From Thiolapillus brandeum (GTDB lineage: Bacteria; Pseudomonadota; Gammaproteobacteria; Chromatiales; Chromatiaceae): a stretch of DNA of 64,000 nt. Positions 44,593-54,235 of this stretch are shown here, one piece after another (the first letter of the stretch is position 1; every line of letters starts with the position of its first letter). The notes under the pieces are model-generated. The model made no database searches. It was not told where the DNA came from and was given only the letters and a program-made list of their open reading frames with translations. Where the stretch lies: contig NZ_AP012273.1 in assembly GCF_000828615.1 (NCBI RefSeq), forward strand, positions 1,178,001 through 1,242,000. Direction: 5' to 3'. The position numbers and the translations under genes were made by a program.

Positions 44593-45476
44593 AACATCGA
44601 GCTGGACATGTAGCCCTGGTGGGGCGCCCAAATGTGGGTAAGTCCACTTTATTGAATCGCCTGCTTGGACAGAAGCTGGCGATTACCTCTCATAAGCCCC
44701 AAACCACCAGACATAGCATTCTTGGCATCAATACCCTCGATGATGGTCAGATCGTTTATATCGATACCCCGGGGATACACCAGCGTGGCGACAAGGCCAT
44801 GAACCGCTATCTGAACAGAACCGCGACCAGTGTGCTTGCGGGTGTTGATCTGGTTGTCATGCTTGTGGACAGCAGCAACTGGACTGATGAAGATGAAATG
44901 GTGTTGCAGCGTGTACATCGCAGCAAGTTGCCACTGATGCTTGTCGTCAACAAGATAGATACCTTGAAACAGCGTGAAGATTTGTTGCCGTTGCTGGCGT
45001 CTCTTTCCGAGAAAACCGGGATTGAAACGGTTATCCCCATTTCGGCCCGCAATGGGGATAACTGCGATCATCTGGAAGATACCATTCTGCAGGCGCTGCC
45101 GGAAGGGGACAATTTTTACGCAGAAGATCAGATCACTGATCGACCCGAACGCTTTTTTGCCGCCGAATTGATTCGTGAGCAGATTACCCGGCGTTATCAC
45201 AAGGAACTGCCATACTCTGCGACGGTGGAGATAGAAGAGTTTGATGTGCAACCACATATCTACCGTATCAGCGCCATCATTTGGGTGGAGCGGCAGAATC
45301 AGAAGGGCATACTCGTGGGCAAGGGTGGCCAGGCATTGAAGGAAACCGCCACAGAAGCACGCAAGGAACTGCAGAAATTTTTCCAGAACAAAGTGTATCT
45401 GCGCCTGTGGGTGAAGGTAAAAAAGAGCTGGTCTGCCGATCAGGCCAGCCTCTCCCGCCTGGGCTATTCTGACTGA
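44589..45476 (+). CDS. era: GTPase Era
   Basis: 295 residues: G1 GRPNVGKST, switch and G3 DTPGIHQ, G4 NKID and a C-terminal KH domain (ILVGKGGQALKETATEARKEL). It binds the 3' end of 16S rRNA and couples ribosome assembly to the cell cycle. GTG start overlapping the rnc stop (GTGA), as in most relatives. Confidence 0.96.
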   Translation: MKHRAGHVALVGRPNVGKSTLLNRLLGQKLAITSHKPQTTRHSILGINTLDDGQIVYIDTPGIHQRGDKAMNRYLNRTATSVLAGVDLVVMLVDSSNWTDEDEMVLQRVHRSKLPLMLVVNKIDTLKQREDLLPLLASLSEKTGIETVIPISARNGDNCDHLEDTILQALPEGDNFYAEDQITDRPERFFAAELIREQITRRYHKELPYSATVEIEEFDVQPHIYRISAIIWVERQNQKGILVGKGGQALKETATEARKELQKFFQNKVYLRLWVKVKKSWSADQASLSRLGYSD

Positions 45477-45483
45477 GTCCGTC

Positions 45484-46200
45484 TTGTCTGCGCCAGAATC
45501 TACCCCGGCTTTTGTTTTGCATGCCCGTAGATATGGTGAATCTCACCTGATACTGGATATGCTGACCCTTTCGGCAGGGAGACTGTCGTTGATGGCACGG
45601 GGTGCGGCTTCTCCCAGGAGCGTCCGGCGGGGGATTCTGCAGCCATTTGTGCCCCTGCAGGTGGAATGGTCCGGAAAAGGCAGTATTCCCAATCTCCGGC
45701 AGGTGGATGCCAGGGGTGCCCATGCGCGTCTCCTGGGATCCGCCTTGTTCAGTGGTTTCTATGTCAATGAATTGACCACACGCCTCCTGGGTGAGCATGA
45801 ACCCGTGCCTGATCTGTTTATTGCGTATGAGAGTTGTCTCAGAGAACTTGCGCAGGGCGTGGAGCCTGATGCCGCCTTGCGTCAGTACGAGTTGTCCCTG
45901 CTTGAAGTTCTGGGTTATGGCGTGGAGCTTGAGACAGAGGCAGGCAGTGGCCACCCGGTTCGTGCGGAGTACAGGTACACTTACGAAACGGAGTATGGAG
46001 TGCGAAAGCTGCAGGCCAGTGATTCACTCCAGGTTGGAGGCGATACCCTTCTTGCCTTGTCAGCAAGGCAGCCACTGGATTCCCGGCAATGTCAGGAAGC
46101 CAGGCGACTCATGCGCCACGTTATCGGTTACTATCTTGGAAACCGTCCCTTGCGCAGCAGGGAACTCTTCCATACACAACAGATTCAGGAGAGACACTAG
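45484..46200 (+). CDS. recO: DNA repair protein RecO
   Basis: 238 residues: N-terminal OB fold (AFVLHARRYGESHLILDMLT) and a helical C-terminal part. It loads RecA on SSB-coated DNA with RecR. The start is a TTG 7 bp after era; no ATG or GTG allows the conserved N terminus. The cysteine zinc site found in some RecO proteins is not seen. Confidence 0.9.
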   Translation: MSAPESTPAFVLHARRYGESHLILDMLTLSAGRLSLMARGAASPRSVRRGILQPFVPLQVEWSGKGSIPNLRQVDARGAHARLLGSALFSGFYVNELTTRLLGEHEPVPDLFIAYESCLRELAQGVEPDAALRQYELSLLEVLGYGVELETEAGSGHPVRAEYRYTYETEYGVRKLQASDSLQVGGDTLLALSARQPLDSRQCQEARRLMRHVIGYYLGNRPLRSRELFHTQQIQERH

Positions 46201-46929
46201 ATGCCTCAGGGTATGTTACTCGGTGTGAACATCGATCATGTAGCCACTTTGCGCCAGGCGCGAGGGACACGTTATCCCGATCCCATCCAGGCGGCTCTGG
46301 TAGCAGAGCAGGCAGGGGCGGATGCCATTACCTTGCACCTGCGCGAAGACAGGCGCCACATTCAGGATCGGGACGTGACCATGCTCAGAGATATCCTGCA
46401 GACGCGTATGAACCTGGAGATGGCGGCAACGGAAGAAATGCTTGGCATTGCCCGTAGCATTGGTCCGCAGGACTGTTGCCTGGTGCCTGAAAAGCGAGAG
46501 GAGCTGACTACGGAAGGTGGACTGGATGTTGTTGGAAATCTGGGATACCTCAAGGATTATTGTGCTGCGTTGAGTGAACTGGGTACGCGGGTATCCCTGT
46601 TTATCGATGCTGATCCGGAACAGTTGTCTGCGGCGGCTGAAACCGGCGCCCCCGTGATTGAGATACATACAGGGCATTTCGCTGATGCCGCTGACAATGT
46701 CCAGCGACAGAAAGAGTTGTCCCGCATTATCGATGCCGTGTCTTTGGGGCGGTCATTGGGCCTGCAGGTGAATGCCGGTCATGGGCTGGATTACCACAAT
46801 GTGGTTTCGGTAGCGTCAATCAACGGGTTGACGGAGTTGAATATCGGCCATGCCATCATATCCCGGGCGGTTTTCACCGGACTGGACGAGTCGGTACGGG
46901 AAATGAAACGTCTGCTTCAATCTGCGTAG
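46201..46929 (+). CDS. pdxJ: pyridoxine 5'-phosphate synthase
   Basis: 242 residues, a TIM-barrel enzyme that condenses 1-deoxyxylulose 5-phosphate with 3-amino-2-oxopropyl phosphate to give pyridoxine 5'-phosphate. Motifs [30 protein letters not shown] and [12 protein letters not shown] are intact. It begins directly after the recO stop and its last 13 bp overlap the convergent barA end. Confidence 0.96.
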   Translation: MPQGMLLGVNIDHVATLRQARGTRYPDPIQAALVAEQAGADAITLHLREDRRHIQDRDVTMLRDILQTRMNLEMAATEEMLGIARSIGPQDCCLVPEKREELTTEGGLDVVGNLGYLKDYCAALSELGTRVSLFIDADPEQLSAAAETGAPVIEIHTGHFADAADNVQRQKELSRIIDAVSLGRSLGLQVNAGHGLDYHNVVSVASINGLTELNIGHAIISRAVFTGLDESVREMKRLLQSA

Positions 46930-49661
46930 GTATTCAGCAAATCATTCGCGCAGCTTTGGGCTTCGTCGAGTCTGTTACTACATTCAGACGGGTTCCGGTT
47001 TTCTGCGGCAAGCTGTAGTCTGTGCAATGCATGGGAGAGTGCGGGCACGGCACACAGTGCTGTCATGCCCTGCAACTTGTGTATGGCCTGCCATAACTCC
47101 TGCCATTTCTGTTGCCGGGCAAGAAGGTCTATCTCTTCCATGGCTTCAGGCAAGGCTCCTGATAGCTGGCTGAGCAAATTGTCAGCCATGGTCTGAGAGC
47201 CGCCGGTGATGCGCAGAGCCTTATCCGGATCATAAACGACCAGGGATTCAGTCGTTCCTTCATTTGCATGATCCACAGTGTTTTCTCTTGACAGTCCCGG
47301 TTCCCCCTTGCCTTCCAGTTCGCTGATCTGCAGCAGCAGTTCCTGAACGTTGATGGGTTTGGTGACGCAGATATCAAAAGCATTCCGGCGGACTTCCACC
47401 TGGTTATTGCCCATGACATCTGCCGTCATGGCAATCAGTGGAATGGACTCCCCTCCCGGAAGCTTCCGTATCCTTTCCACAGCTTCAAAACCATCCATAA
47501 CCGGCATATGGATATCAATGAAAGCCATGTCCACGTGGGTTTCTGAGATTTGATCAACTGCTTCACGACCGTTCTCAACGCAGATGATTTGTGCACCTCT
47601 GGCCTCCAGCAGAGAATGAATGAGCTGTCGGTTGGCTTTGTTGTCATCAGCTACGAGAACCACTTTACCTTCCATGTCCAGGTTGCTGAAGACCTCTGTG
47701 TTATCCAGGCTGTAATCAGGGGCTAAGGTGTTTTCAGCATACAGGATCTCACTTATGGCCTGCGCTAAAACTACCGGCTTGACCGGTTTTCCAAGGCAAC
47801 GGGCCGCGCCCAAATCAAGTATGGAGTAAAGATCTTCCTGTCGGGAACTGCCAAGCAATACCAATACCGGCGCAACGGACTGTTCTATCAACTCGGACAA
47901 GATCTCCATATGGTCGGGATTCATATAACTGCTTGCGCTCATGGCGACGATCAACAGGTCAGGCTGTTCCCTGTGCCGTAAAGCAGTCAGAGCCGTTGCA
48001 TAATCTGACAGCTCCCGGCATACCACTCCTAGATCCGAGAGCATGTTGCGGAGTGCGAGAAGACTGGTATGTACCGGTTCAACCACCCATATGTTGTTTC
48101 CGGAAAACAAGCTGCTGGTTTCCTGGGAGGAGATGCATTGGTCTTCCTTGTCAAGCTGGATATTGAATTCAAAGCAGCTTCCTTTGCCCGGAGTGCTCTG
48201 CAGTGATATGGAGCCATTCATTTCTGATATCAGACGTTTGCAAATGCTCAACCCCAGACCGGTGCCGCTGATAGTCTTCTCACTGAAAATTCTTCCCTGT
48301 GAAAACGCCGAGAATATTTCGTCCTGTTCGTTGATGGGGATGCCTATGCCGGTATCGGTAACGGAAATGCTCAAGGTGATGCTGTGGTCATCTTCGGACT
48401 CCATCATGGCGCGTAATACGACTTCTCCTTCATCCGTGAATTTTATGGCGTTGCTTACCAGATTGGTGATGATCTGCGCTACCCGGGTAGAGTCCCCCAA
48501 CAGGCAGTCTGGTACGTCGTTGTAGATCAATGACACCAGCTCAAGTTTTTTTTCATGGGCCATGGGGGCGAGTAAAGCGATGGCGGTATAGATGCATTGG
48601 CGCAGAGAAAAAGTGGATTTCTCCAACACCAGTTTGCCAGCCTCGAGTTTGGAGAGATCGAGAATGTCATTGATGATGGTAAGCAGATTGTGAGAAGAGG
48701 TTTTGATGGTGTCCAGGTATTCCGCCTGAGTCTGGTTGAGAGGGGTGCTGCGCAACAGATCGGTAAAGCCCAGAATGCCATTCATGGGGGTGCGAATTTC
48801 ATGGCTCATGTTGGCAAGAAACTCTGATTTTACCCTGCTGGCCTCCAGAGCCCTCTTGCGTGCCAGATCGAGCTCGACATTCTTTATCTCCAGAATTTCC
48901 ATGCTTTCCTGAAGCTCGCCAGTGGCCTGATCAACCTGGGCGTGCAAATGTTCACTGGCGATTGCAATCTCATTGGCCATTTCGTTGAAGGCAGACTGCA
49001 GCTCTCCTATCTCTCCGCTGTCTGTTACCGGTACCCTGATGCCCATCTTTCCAGCGCGCAGACTGCGAGCGGCTTGGGTCAGTTGTTCCAGAGGTTTGGC
49101 CAGTCTGCGGCTCAAAAACAGCGCCAACAGGGCGGTTATCAACAAACCGATCAAGGTGAGTATCAACGTGGTGGTGATGATGTGTTTCTTTTCCTGGATA
49201 AGTGGTGTTGAATCCAGCCACAGTTCGATCTCTCCCAGCTTGAGCTTTCCGTCCACGGGCTTGGGTACCGGTTGATCCGGGTAGTAGCGGTATATGGCTT
49301 TGATATCGTTGGCCGTGGATATATCTGAGGAAAAATGATTGTTTATGCTGGAGACGGGCAGGTTTTTGTTTCCGGATCGCAGCAATACCAAACCATGGGA
49401 GTCCAATATTCTCAGTCCCAGGACATCGGGATTGGTGTTCCGGGTCTCTTGCGCCAACAGCAACAGCGCGTCATGCTTGTTGGAGAGCAGGCCATTCAGT
49501 GAGGCCGTGGCCAATTGTCTGGCCAAAGACTGACCACGGGTTTGAAACTGGGTTTCAAGATCCTGAAGGCGCGTATACAGCAGGTAGATGGCGACCACAG
49601 CCACCAGAATCATGGCCGGAAGCAGGGAAATGAACAGAATCTGTTGGCGGATATTGCGCAT
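46917..49661 (-). CDS. barA: BarA/GacS-type hybrid sensor histidine kinase
   Basis: 914 residues: membrane helix (about 8-28), periplasmic sensor, second helix near 170, HAMP, HisKA with H287 (HEIRTPMNG), HATPase, a receiver-like domain (about 520-640), a true receiver (about 665-785, D716 in [10 protein letters not shown]) and a C-terminal Hpt domain with the His in AIHKLQG. The first receiver lacks the phospho-acceptor Asp. It should phosphorylate a UvrY/GacA-type regulator that drives Csr/Rsm small RNAs; that gene is not in the window. Confidence 0.9.
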   Translation of the reverse strand: MRNIRQQILFISLLPAMILVAVVAIYLLYTRLQDLETQFQTRGQSLARQLATASLNGLLSNKHDALLLLAQETRNTNPDVLGLRILDSHGLVLLRSGNKNLPVSSINNHFSSDISTANDIKAIYRYYPDQPVPKPVDGKLKLGEIELWLDSTPLIQEKKHIITTTLILTLIGLLITALLALFLSRRLAKPLEQLTQAARSLRAGKMGIRVPVTDSGEIGELQSAFNEMANEIAIASEHLHAQVDQATGELQESMEILEIKNVELDLARKRALEASRVKSEFLANMSHEIRTPMNGILGFTDLLRSTPLNQTQAEYLDTIKTSSHNLLTIINDILDLSKLEAGKLVLEKSTFSLRQCIYTAIALLAPMAHEKKLELVSLIYNDVPDCLLGDSTRVAQIITNLVSNAIKFTDEGEVVLRAMMESEDDHSITLSISVTDTGIGIPINEQDEIFSAFSQGRIFSEKTISGTGLGLSICKRLISEMNGSISLQSTPGKGSCFEFNIQLDKEDQCISSQETSSLFSGNNIWVVEPVHTSLLALRNMLSDLGVVCRELSDYATALTALRHREQPDLLIVAMSASSYMNPDHMEILSELIEQSVAPVLVLLGSSRQEDLYSILDLGAARCLGKPVKPVVLAQAISEILYAENTLAPDYSLDNTEVFSNLDMEGKVVLVADDNKANRQLIHSLLEARGAQIICVENGREAVDQISETHVDMAFIDIHMPVMDGFEAVERIRKLPGGESIPLIAMTADVMGNNQVEVRRNAFDICVTKPINVQELLLQISELEGKGEPGLSRENTVDHANEGTTESLVVYDPDKALRITGGSQTMADNLLSQLSGALPEAMEEIDLLARQQKWQELWQAIHKLQGMTALCAVPALSHALHRLQLAAENRNPSECSNRLDEAQSCANDLLNTYAD

Positions 49662-49710
49662 CGACCAGTCCTTGTGGTTTCTGTTGCAAAATACGGGTTG
49701 TGGTTAGCAG

Positions 49711-49870
49711 CAGGCTGTTGAAAAACACCATTTTTCGGCAGCCTGATTGCCGCACAAGGATGTGCGGCCATTCTCAACGACCATAAGTCATTGAAAATGG
49801 AGGAAAGACAAAATCACATTTTTGTCTTTCCGAGTTGAAAAAGTCCAAGGAAGGGCTTTTTCAACATCTT
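49711..49870. repeat. array of palindromes between barA and cysM
   Basis: Outer pair TGTTGAAAAA (49716-49725) and TTTTTCAACA (49857-49866) enclose three perfect hairpins: GCCGCACA/TGTGCGGC with loop AGGA (49749-49768), GGAAAGACAAAA with its complement (49802-49831), and GTTGAAAAAG with its complement around a 12-nt loop TCCAAGGAAGGG (49834-49865), plus an imperfect one at about 49768-49800. The ends resemble dispersed repeats seen in related bacteria, so a MITE-like element is likely. Two hairpins present CAAGGA-type loops. Confidence 0.7.
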
Positions 49871-49987
49871 GTTAGATCAGAAATGCCTTTGTGACTATAT
49901 CAACTCAGGTCGTGGAACAACAGAAAGATATTGGCGTCCCGGGTTTGAAGGTAAAATAGGCGCAAGCTCAATTTAGAAGGCATCACA

Positions 49988-50887
49988 ATGAACTATCCGA
50001 CCATTTCTTCTACAGTAGGCCATACGCCGCTGGTGCGTTTACAGCGGCTTCCCGGCCAGACCGGCAATACGCTTCTGGTAAAACTGGAAGGAAACAATCC
50101 GGCAGGTTCGGTCAAGGATCGACCTGCCATGAATATGATTCATCAGGCGGAAAAACGGGGGGAGATCCATCCCGGAGACACCCTGATCGAAGCTACCAGC
50201 GGCAATACCGGCATTGCTCTGGCCATGGCAGCAGCCATACGCGGATATCACCTGAAGCTGCTGATGCCCGACAACATGAGCATGGAGCGAAAGGCGGCCA
50301 TGGCGGCCTATGGGGCGGAGCTGGTGCTGGTGAGTGAAGAGGGTGGCATGGAAGCCGCCCGGGATCTGGGCCTGTCCATGGCGGCCCGAGGTGAAGGCAA
50401 GTTGTTGAACCAGTTCGACAACCCGGACAATCCTCAGGCGCACTACAAGGGCACGGGGCCGGAAATATGGAAAGATACCCAGGGGCAGGTCACCCACTTC
50501 ATCAGCGCCATGGGCACCACAGGCACCATCATGGGGGTAGCGAGATTTCTGAAAGAGCAGAATCAGGAGGTACGGATCATTGGTGTACAACCGGAAGAGG
50601 GTGCACAGATTCCCGGGATACGCCGTTGGCCTACGGAGTATCTGCCTGCCATATTTGATGAGTCCCTGGTGGATCGGGAAATGGATGTCTCGCAGGAGGA
50701 AGCCGAGGAAACCACCCGCCGGCTGGCGGCTGAAGAAGGCATCTTCTGCGGGATTTCTTCCGGAGGGGCGGTAGCGGCCATGCTGCGTTTGTCCCGGGAA
50801 GTGGAGCATGCCGTGCTGGTTGCCATCATCTGCGATCGAGGCGACCGCTATCTGTCCACAGGTATCTTTGACCCGGAGAGCCACTGA
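49988..50887 (+). CDS. cysM: cysteine synthase B
   Basis: 299 residues of the PLP fold-type II family. The PLP lysine is K43 in AGSVKDRPA; the substrate loop is EATSGNTGIALA, and the phosphate-binding loop GTTGTIMG lies near 178. CysM-type length and the ending CDRGDRYLSTGIF favour CysM over CysK; it can use thiosulfate to make S-sulfocysteine. AGAAGG lies 7 nt before the ATG. Its stop overlaps the rlmD start (TGATG). Confidence 0.94.
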   Translation: MNYPTISSTVGHTPLVRLQRLPGQTGNTLLVKLEGNNPAGSVKDRPAMNMIHQAEKRGEIHPGDTLIEATSGNTGIALAMAAAIRGYHLKLLMPDNMSMERKAAMAAYGAELVLVSEEGGMEAARDLGLSMAARGEGKLLNQFDNPDNPQAHYKGTGPEIWKDTQGQVTHFISAMGTTGTIMGVARFLKEQNQEVRIIGVQPEEGAQIPGIRRWPTEYLPAIFDESLVDREMDVSQEEAEETTRRLAAEEGIFCGISSGGAVAAMLRLSREVEHAVLVAIICDRGDRYLSTGIFDPESH

Positions 50888-52218
50888 TGGGTCGGCGTGG
50901 TCGTCACCGGCGTTTGCCCCAGGAACCTGTGGAGGCCATGGTTGAGTCCCTGAGCCATGATGGCCGGGGTGTGGCCCGGGTGGATGGCAAAGCCACCTTT
51001 ATCCATGGCGCCTTGCCCGGTGAGAAGGTGATGTTTCGCTATACAGGCAGGCGCAAGAAGCATGATGAAGCTGAGGTATTGGAGGTTCTTCAGCCCAGTG
51101 AACACCGTGTCGAACCTCGTTGTCCCCACTTTGGTTTGTGTGGCGGATGCAGTCTGCAGCATCTGGATGCCGCAGAACAGATCCGCTACAAGCAGCAGAC
51201 TCTGGCGGATGCCTTCACCCATATCGGTAAGGTGCAACCGGAAACCTGGCTGCTGCCCTTGACCGGTGACAGCCCCTGGGGATACCGGCGCAAGGCCCGT
51301 CTTGGAGTGAAGAATGTGCCAAAGAAGGGCCGGGTACTGGTGGGTTTTCGGGAGCGAAGCTCGGGTTTCCTTGCTGACATGAACAGTTGCGAGGTGCTGC
51401 ATCCGCTTATCGGCGGCGCTTTGAACGAGCTGTCGGCCCTCGTGGGGAGTCTGAGCATCGCCAGCCGGGTGCCTCAAATCGAGGTGGCCATGGATGATGA
51501 GCGCTGTGTACTGGTGTTTCGGGTCCTTGATGCCCTGGCCGATGATGACAGAGAAAAACTGCGGCGCTTTGCCCGGGAACATGGATTTATCATCTATATA
51601 CAGGAGGGCGGGCCGGATAGTGTGGCGCCTCTTGACCAGGATGCCGATCTGCATTATGCCCTGCCGGAGTTCAATCTGGTTCTGCATTTTCAGCCCACAG
51701 ACTTTACCCAGGTCAATAGTGACATCAACCGCCGCATGCTGCATCAGGCCATGGAGTTGTTGCAACCTGAGGCCAGGGACACCGTCCTGGATCTGTTCTG
51801 TGGTATTGGCAACTTTACCCTGCCTCTGGCGACACGGGCGGGAACAGTGGTCGGCGTGGAAGGCGCTGCTGAACTGGTGGCCCGGGCCAGGGACAACGCC
51901 AGGCGCAATGACCTGGACAATGTGAGTTTTCATGCCGCCAATCTGTATGAATCCCTGGAGACGGAGTCCTGGATGAAACAGTCCTTCAACAAGGCCCTGC
52001 TGGATCCGCCACGCAGCGGTGCTTTTGAGATACTGCAACATCTGCCAGCGATGGGCGTGGAACGGATGGTCTATGTTTCCTGCTATCCTGGAACGCTTGG
52101 CCGGGATGCGGGAGAGTTGGTACACAAGCTGGGTTACCGCCTGGTTAGTGCCGGAGTTATGGACATGTTTCCCCATACCGCCCATGTGGAATCCATTGCG
52201 CTGTTTGAGAAGGGTTGA
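50887..52218 (+). CDS. rlmD: 23S rRNA (uracil-1939-C5) methyltransferase
   Basis: 443 residues: N-terminal TRAM domain, a [4Fe-4S] cysteine cluster (CPHFGLCGGCSLQHL near 80-95 plus an upstream Cys position) and a C-terminal methyltransferase domain with DLFCGIGNFTLPLA, LDPPRSG and the catalytic cysteine in VYVSCYPGTL. Coupled to cysM, an order found in other Gammaproteobacteria. Confidence 0.94.
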   Translation: MGRRGRHRRLPQEPVEAMVESLSHDGRGVARVDGKATFIHGALPGEKVMFRYTGRRKKHDEAEVLEVLQPSEHRVEPRCPHFGLCGGCSLQHLDAAEQIRYKQQTLADAFTHIGKVQPETWLLPLTGDSPWGYRRKARLGVKNVPKKGRVLVGFRERSSGFLADMNSCEVLHPLIGGALNELSALVGSLSIASRVPQIEVAMDDERCVLVFRVLDALADDDREKLRRFAREHGFIIYIQEGGPDSVAPLDQDADLHYALPEFNLVLHFQPTDFTQVNSDINRRMLHQAMELLQPEARDTVLDLFCGIGNFTLPLATRAGTVVGVEGAAELVARARDNARRNDLDNVSFHAANLYESLETESWMKQSFNKALLDPPRSGAFEILQHLPAMGVERMVYVSCYPGTLGRDAGELVHKLGYRLVSAGVMDMFPHTAHVESIALFEKG

Positions 52219-52220
52219 AC

Positions 52221-52700
52221 ATGGGTGTCGAAATCGAGAGAAAATTTCTGCTGGCTTCCGATGACTGGAGAAAGTGCGTGGAAAATACCCTGGAGATGCG
52301 CCAGGGCTATCTGAGCCGCGATGCCCAGTCCTCAGTGCGCGTGCGCATTTGTGGCGAGAGGGCGGATATCAATATCAAGAGCACCCGGGATGGTATCTAC
52401 CGCCTCGAGTACGAGTATCCCATTCCCATGCAGGACGCTCTGGATCTGATCAGGCATGTGGCGCATCGGCCCATCATTGAAAAAAACCGGCATATCGTGC
52501 ATTTGGGTCGGCATTGCTGGGAGATCGACGAGTTTTTTGGGGAAAATGAAGGCTTGGTGGTGGCAGAAGTGGAACTGGGGGCCGTGGATGAACCCTATGA
52601 AAGACCTGATTGGCTGGGTAGGGAAGTATCTACGGATTCCCGCTATTACAACAGCAATCTCAGCAAGCTGCCCTACAAATACTGGAAGGATGAAGGATGA
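52221..52700 (+). CDS. CYTH domain protein
   Basis: 159 residues. The N-terminal EIERKFL is the ExExK signature of the CYTH/triphosphate tunnel metalloenzyme fold, with basic and acidic strands (RVRICGERADINIKS, VVAEVELGAVDEP). Members include inorganic triphosphatases and adenylyl cyclases; the short single-domain type, as here, is usually a triphosphatase. The ATG at 52221 is preferred to a TTG two codons earlier. It overlaps the next gene by 4 bp. Confidence 0.87.
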   Translation: MGVEIERKFLLASDDWRKCVENTLEMRQGYLSRDAQSSVRVRICGERADINIKSTRDGIYRLEYEYPIPMQDALDLIRHVAHRPIIEKNRHIVHLGRHCWEIDEFFGENEGLVVAEVELGAVDEPYERPDWLGREVSTDSRYYNSNLSKLPYKYWKDEG

Positions 52701-53170
52701 ATCAACTGCGTGTCAGCCTGGCGCAGCAGAAACTGGAACTTTGGCGGGATGGCATTCTTGCGGCATGCTATCCGGTTTCCACGGCAGCGCCGGGAGAAGC
52801 GCAGGATAGTGGTTGCACGCCCCGGGGACGGCACCGCATCCGTCTCAAGATTGGCGCAGGCTGTCCGCTCAATACCGTATTCGTCGCACGACGCCCCAGT
52901 GGTGAAATCTACACCCCGGAACTGGCCGGGAATTTCCCGCAAAGGGACTGGATACTGACCCGTATTCTATGGCTGAGCGGAGAGGAATCCGGGCGAAATC
53001 GTGGTCCGGGATGTGATACGCTGAAACGCTATATCTATATTCATGGCACGGATCGGGAAGACCTTATAGGCCAGCCCGTTTCCCATGGATGCATAAGAAT
53101 GAAAAATGCTGATCTGCTGGAACTGTTCGACCTGGTTTCGAATGGTGACAGGGTCATCATCGAAGAATAG
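52697..53170 (+). CDS. L,D-transpeptidase (YkuD) fold protein without signal peptide
   Basis: 157 residues with the YkuD catalytic motif HGTDREDLIGQPVSHGCIRM, where the cysteine of SHGCIRM is the nucleophile and the first His is part of the site. Most such enzymes are exported to crosslink peptidoglycan or anchor lipoprotein, but the N terminus here (MNQLRVSLAQQKLELWRDG) has no signal peptide or anchor and starts with the first strand of the domain. It is next to nagZ, a cytoplasmic recycling enzyme, so action on recycled muropeptides in the cytoplasm (like an L,D-carboxypeptidase) is a possible role. Confidence 0.82.
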   Translation: MNQLRVSLAQQKLELWRDGILAACYPVSTAAPGEAQDSGCTPRGRHRIRLKIGAGCPLNTVFVARRPSGEIYTPELAGNFPQRDWILTRILWLSGEESGRNRGPGCDTLKRYIYIHGTDREDLIGQPVSHGCIRMKNADLLELFDLVSNGDRVIIEE

Positions 53171-53185
53171 AGGATACTGCCTGCC

Positions 53186-54235
53186 ATGACCCACGGCCCC
53201 CTGATGCTGGATCTGGAATCCACTATCCTGACTGCGGAAGAGCGGGAACGCCTGTTGCACCCCGCCGTCGGTGGAGTGATCCTGTTCACCCGCAACTATG
53301 AATCTCCCCGACAACTGGAGACGCTGGTGACAGAGATTCATCAACTGCGTTCTCCGGCACTTCTGGTGGCGGTTGATCAGGAAGGAGGCCGGGTGCAGCG
53401 TTTCCGGGAAGGCTTCACTGAACTCCCCAGTGCCAGCACTCTGGGAACCCTGTATCGGCAGCATCCCCAACAGGCGTTGGATGCCGCCCGCCATCTTGGC
53501 TGGCTGATGGCTACGGAACTGCGTGCAACAGGTGTGGATTTCAGTTTTGCACCGGTACTGGATTTGCAGACGGATATCAGCCGGGTCATCGGGGATCGTG
53601 CCTTTTCTTCAGCCCCGACCATTGTTGGCAAGCTGGCCTTTCAATGGGCCAGAGGCGCAAGGGAAGGTGGCATGCCTTCCGTGGGTAAGCATTATCCCGG
53701 GCATGGTTGTGTCGAGGCTGACTCCCATGTGGATCTTCCTGTGGATGAACGGCATTTCTCCGAGCTGTGGGACTCTGATCTTCTCCCGTTTCGCCACATG
53801 ATCGCCAATGGCATCGAGGCCCTGATGCCTGCCCACGTCATCTATGCCAATGTGGACGACAAACCTGCCGGTTACTCGCAGTATTGGATACAGGAAGTGC
53901 TGCGTCAGCGCATGGCGTTTCAGGGAGTGGTGTTCAGTGATGATCTGAGCATGGCTGCCGCTGGTACTGCCGGAACCTATGCGGAAAGAGCGGCACAGGC
54001 GCTCGATGCGGGTTGTGACATGATCCTGGTGTGTAACAATCCTCAAGGTGCAGAGCAGGTGCTGGCCAGCCTGAATGACTACTGCGAACCCGTGAGCCAG
54101 GCGCGCATGGCGAGAATGCACGGCAAGGGCCATCCGGATATGGCAGAGATTCGTGAAGATCCCCGCTGGCGCCAGGCCATGGATTACCTCAACCTGCTGG
54201 AGGCACATGACTCCCTCGATCTGGAACTGGAATAA
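53186..54235 (+). CDS. nagZ: beta-N-acetylhexosaminidase NagZ
   Basis: 349 residues, family 3 glycoside hydrolase, single domain. GVDFSFAPVLDL, the catalytic histidine loop KHYPGHGCVEADSHVDLP and the nucleophile Asp in GVVFSDDLSMAA are intact. It removes N-acetylglucosamine from anhydro-muropeptides during cell-wall recycling. Its stop shares a base with the hpt start (TAATG). Order nagZ-hpt-phosphorylase matches Pseudomonas. Confidence 0.95.
   Translation: MTHGPLMLDLESTILTAEERERLLHPAVGGVILFTRNYESPRQLETLVTEIHQLRSPALLVAVDQEGGRVQRFREGFTELPSASTLGTLYRQHPQQALDAARHLGWLMATELRATGVDFSFAPVLDLQTDISRVIGDRAFSSAPTIVGKLAFQWARGAREGGMPSVGKHYPGHGCVEADSHVDLPVDERHFSELWDSDLLPFRHMIANGIEALMPAHVIYANVDDKPAGYSQYWIQEVLRQRMAFQGVVFSDDLSMAAAGTAGTYAERAAQALDAGCDMILVCNNPQGAEQVLASLNDYCEPVSQARMARMHGKGHPDMAEIREDPRWRQAMDYLNLLEAHDSLDLELE

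Noticed and set aside
49931-49957. TTGGCG with TAAAAT as the cysM promoter
   Set aside because: Spacer is 15 bp and the hexamers are modest; not strong enough to list.
49988-50887. Calling this gene cysK
   Set aside because: Length and C-terminal motifs are of the CysM type, and the cysM-rlmD pairing is a known order.
50848-52185. Minus-strand frame of about 445 codons opposite rlmD
   Set aside because: rlmD has all family motifs; the antisense frame has none.
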